8,199 nt of DNA from Firmicutes bacterium CAG:95 (lineage in GTDB: Bacteria; Bacillota; Clostridia; Lachnospirales; Lachnospiraceae), in assembly GCA_000438155.1 (NCBI GenBank), contig FR902884.1:1-8199 (forward strand), given 5' to 3'. Below, piece after piece: positions 6,884 through 8,199 of the stretch (its first letter is position 1; every line of letters starts with the position of its first letter). A program made the translations under genes and the position numbers. Under the pieces are notes generated by a model, which saw only the letters and a program-made list of their open reading frames with translations, had not been told where the DNA came from and did not search any database.

Positions 6884-8199
6884 TTAATGTGCACGGTTTC
6901 TGTTAATCATTTCATTTTGAAGTTCCTCATCTAATGCCGTAAAGTATGCACTGAATCCCCAAACCCTTACAATCAGATTTTTATATTTTTCCGGATTTTT
7001 CTTCGCTTCTTCAAGAACTCCGGAATCTGTAATATTGAAATCAACCACATTACCTCCCATATCCAAAAAGCTGCGAACAACTGCTGAAAAAATAGTGCTG
7101 TCCATATTATTGGGAGAAAATGGAAAATCCAAATATAATACTGCTGATGCAGGATAGTTTTCCATACGCAGCTTATCCAGTCCTTCCATGATCCGGCTGA
7201 TATTTGTCGGACCAACTGCTTCGCTCGGTCCCATTCCTCTGGATAATATATCACCTTGCTTTCTTCCATCCGGTGTAGCCTCTGTGTTACGCAAAGAAAC
7301 ATACCCGGTATTTGAAAACAGAGAACTTTCAAACCACCCGCCACGCGAATTGGGAATACCTGAAAATATCTGTGATAAATCCTCAGATACTTCTGAAGCC
7401 AGCTGGTTGATTTCTCCGCTGTCTCTCCCCCACTTGTCTACTTTGTATGTCAAAAAAGCCCTTGTTCTTTCACAGTCAGAAAAATTACTATTCAGACATT
7501 TTATCAGTTCATCCAGCGTCATATCCTTATCTTCAAAAACTACTTTTTTGATTGCAAACAAAGAATCGACCAAAGTACCAAATCCCACAGGAGAAAAACT
7601 GGATGTATTGTATTTTGCCCCTCCCTGCGTCATATCCTTTGCCTTTTCAATGCATCCGGTTATCGTAGCCGAATATAATGGACAGGGATTATACTCATAC
7701 CACATTTTTTCATATTGGTTAAAGTACTTTGCCACCTGATAAATAATCTGCCTGATTTTTCCAACAAAGCAGGAATAGAACTCAGCATAATTCAAACAAG
7801 TATGCACATTGGGTTGTTCAATACCTTCGTGTATCCAGAAATCTTGGGTTCCGACACCTAAAATGAGTAATAAAAGTTTCGGCAAACTTACATAGATATA
7901 CGCACGGCAGTTTATCTCTGTTTCACTTAAAAGTGGTTCCTGACACCCTCCAGCAACATATAATCTGGCATCTACCAATTCCTTTCCCTGTCGTACATTT
8001 GCCGGAATTAGTATTTCGTCATTAAAAATGGAGAGAACATTCTTACCCTTTGCAATAATTTTTCCTAATTTTTCGAAATACTCCATTGAATGATTATGAC
8101 TAATTCTTGCCTGAAGCTTCGGGTTTACCAGCTCCTGTTCTTCAAATATTTCCAATATCATTTGAGTCACTTCATTATAAACAGGCGCTCCATTCCTGC
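6884..8199 (-). CDS. Glycyl radical enzyme of unassigned class, C-terminal part (5' end outside window)
   Basis: The frame is open to the right edge; 437 codons are visible. Full GREs have about 800 residues, so roughly 350 N-terminal residues are missing, and the GTG at 8170 is internal. The thiyl-radical Cys (codon 7943-7945) is in GGCQEP, with Glu two residues on. The glycyl radical site is RVWGFSAYF (Gly codon 6956-6958), 23 residues before the end. Other family motifs are NPKLQARIS, GGAKYNTSSFSPVG, DSLFAIKK, ATPDGRKQGD and GGNVVDFNITD. The single GCxE cysteine rules out pyruvate formate-lyase, which has adjacent cysteines. It puts the enzyme with the dehydratase, C-N/C-S/C-O lyase and decarboxylase types. 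Gln in GCQEP, where GCVEP is usual, and Trp before the radical Gly are unusual to me. With a kinase and aldolase downstream, a sugar-derived substrate is likely. Possible comparators are the E. coli YbiW and PflD enzymes, which open 1,5-anhydrohexitol 6-phosphates. Oxygen would destroy the active form. Confidence 0.93.
   Translation of the reverse strand, partial: RNGAPVYNEVTQMILEIFEEQELVNPKLQARISHNHSMEYFEKLGKIIAKGKNVLSIFNDEILIPANVRQGKELVDARLYVAGGCQEPLLSETEINCRAYIYVSLPKLLLLILGVGTQDFWIHEGIEQPNVHTCLNYAEFYSCFVGKIRQIIYQVAKYFNQYEKMWYEYNPCPLYSATITGCIEKAKDMTQGGAKYNTSSFSPVGFGTLVDSLFAIKKVVFEDKDMTLDELIKCLNSNFSDCERTRAFLTYKVDKWGRDSGEINQLASEVSEDLSQIFSGIPNSRGGWFESSLFSNTGYVSLRNTEATPDGRKQGDILSRGMGPSEAVGPTNISRIMEGLDKLRMENYPASAVLYLDFPFSPNNMDSTIFSAVVRSFLDMGGNVVDFNITDSGVLEEAKKNPEKYKNLIVRVWGFSAYFTALDEELQNEMINRNRAH

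Noticed and set aside
6860..6885. TGAAAATCGGTTTTA after the GRE gene as a CcpA (cre) site
   Set aside because: It only fits the cre consensus with a one-base shift in the centre and lies inside the operon, where a cre site is not especially expected.
7188..7739. Plus-strand open frame of 183 codons opposite the GRE gene
   Set aside because: It is antisense to conserved GRE motifs and shows no recognisable domain; a shadow frame.
8168..8170. GTG at 8170 as the start of the glycyl radical enzyme
   Set aside because: The frame stays open to position 8199 with GRE-like sequence, and a start here would leave only half of a normal GRE; it is an internal codon.
6884..8199. Pyruvate formate-lyase
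   Set aside because: The adjacent Cys-Cys pair of PFL is absent; a single Cys in GCxE context is present, and the activase carries the two extra ferredoxin clusters not found in PflA.

Overview
The window looks like chromosomal DNA from an anaerobic gut Firmicute, most likely Lachnospiraceae (Blautia, Roseburia or Enterocloster type). Three things point that way: strong Shine-Dalgarno sites, an oxygen-sensitive glycyl radical enzyme (GRE) with its activase, and a cytoplasmic family 31 glycosidase with the length and motifs of the Blautia obeum enzyme. This is family-level inference; there is no rRNA or other marker gene here. Every credible gene is on the minus strand, so transcription runs from the right edge to the left.

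Right block (about 3780-8199). Four closely spaced genes in transcription order: a GRE truncated by the right edge, its radical SAM activase, a PfkB-family sugar kinase and a class II ketose-bisphosphate aldolase. Gaps are 48, 53 (from the chosen kinase start) and 23 bases, so they form one operon. The layout reads as an anaerobic sugar-breakdown pathway: radical chemistry on a sugar-like substrate, phosphorylation of the product, then retro-aldol cleavage to DHAP and an aldehyde. The GRE has a Cys-Gln-Glu active-site motif and a Trp next to the radical Gly. I could not match it to a characterised GRE class, so the substrate is open.

Junction (about 3760-3855). The aldolase is followed by an AT-rich spacer. 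Then, in mid-gene, comes the last 50-odd codons of a MalG-type sugar ABC transporter permease. This stump ends 15 bases before the family 31 glycosidase and is the natural upstream neighbour of that gene. The GRE operon therefore sits against a broken ABC-transporter operon. Hand-counted base composition changes here too, from about 34% G+C on the right to about 52% on the left.

Left block (343-3590). A GH31 alpha-glucosidase, probably alpha-1,6-preferring, is followed by an RlmI-type 23S rRNA methyltransferase.

Left edge (1-342). No convincing gene. It holds four direct copies of CTTACCACT(C/T), read on the other strand as (A/G)AGTGGTAAG. These resemble the arm-type sites bound by Tn916-like integrases, so an integrative element may end just downstream of the methyltransferase gene.
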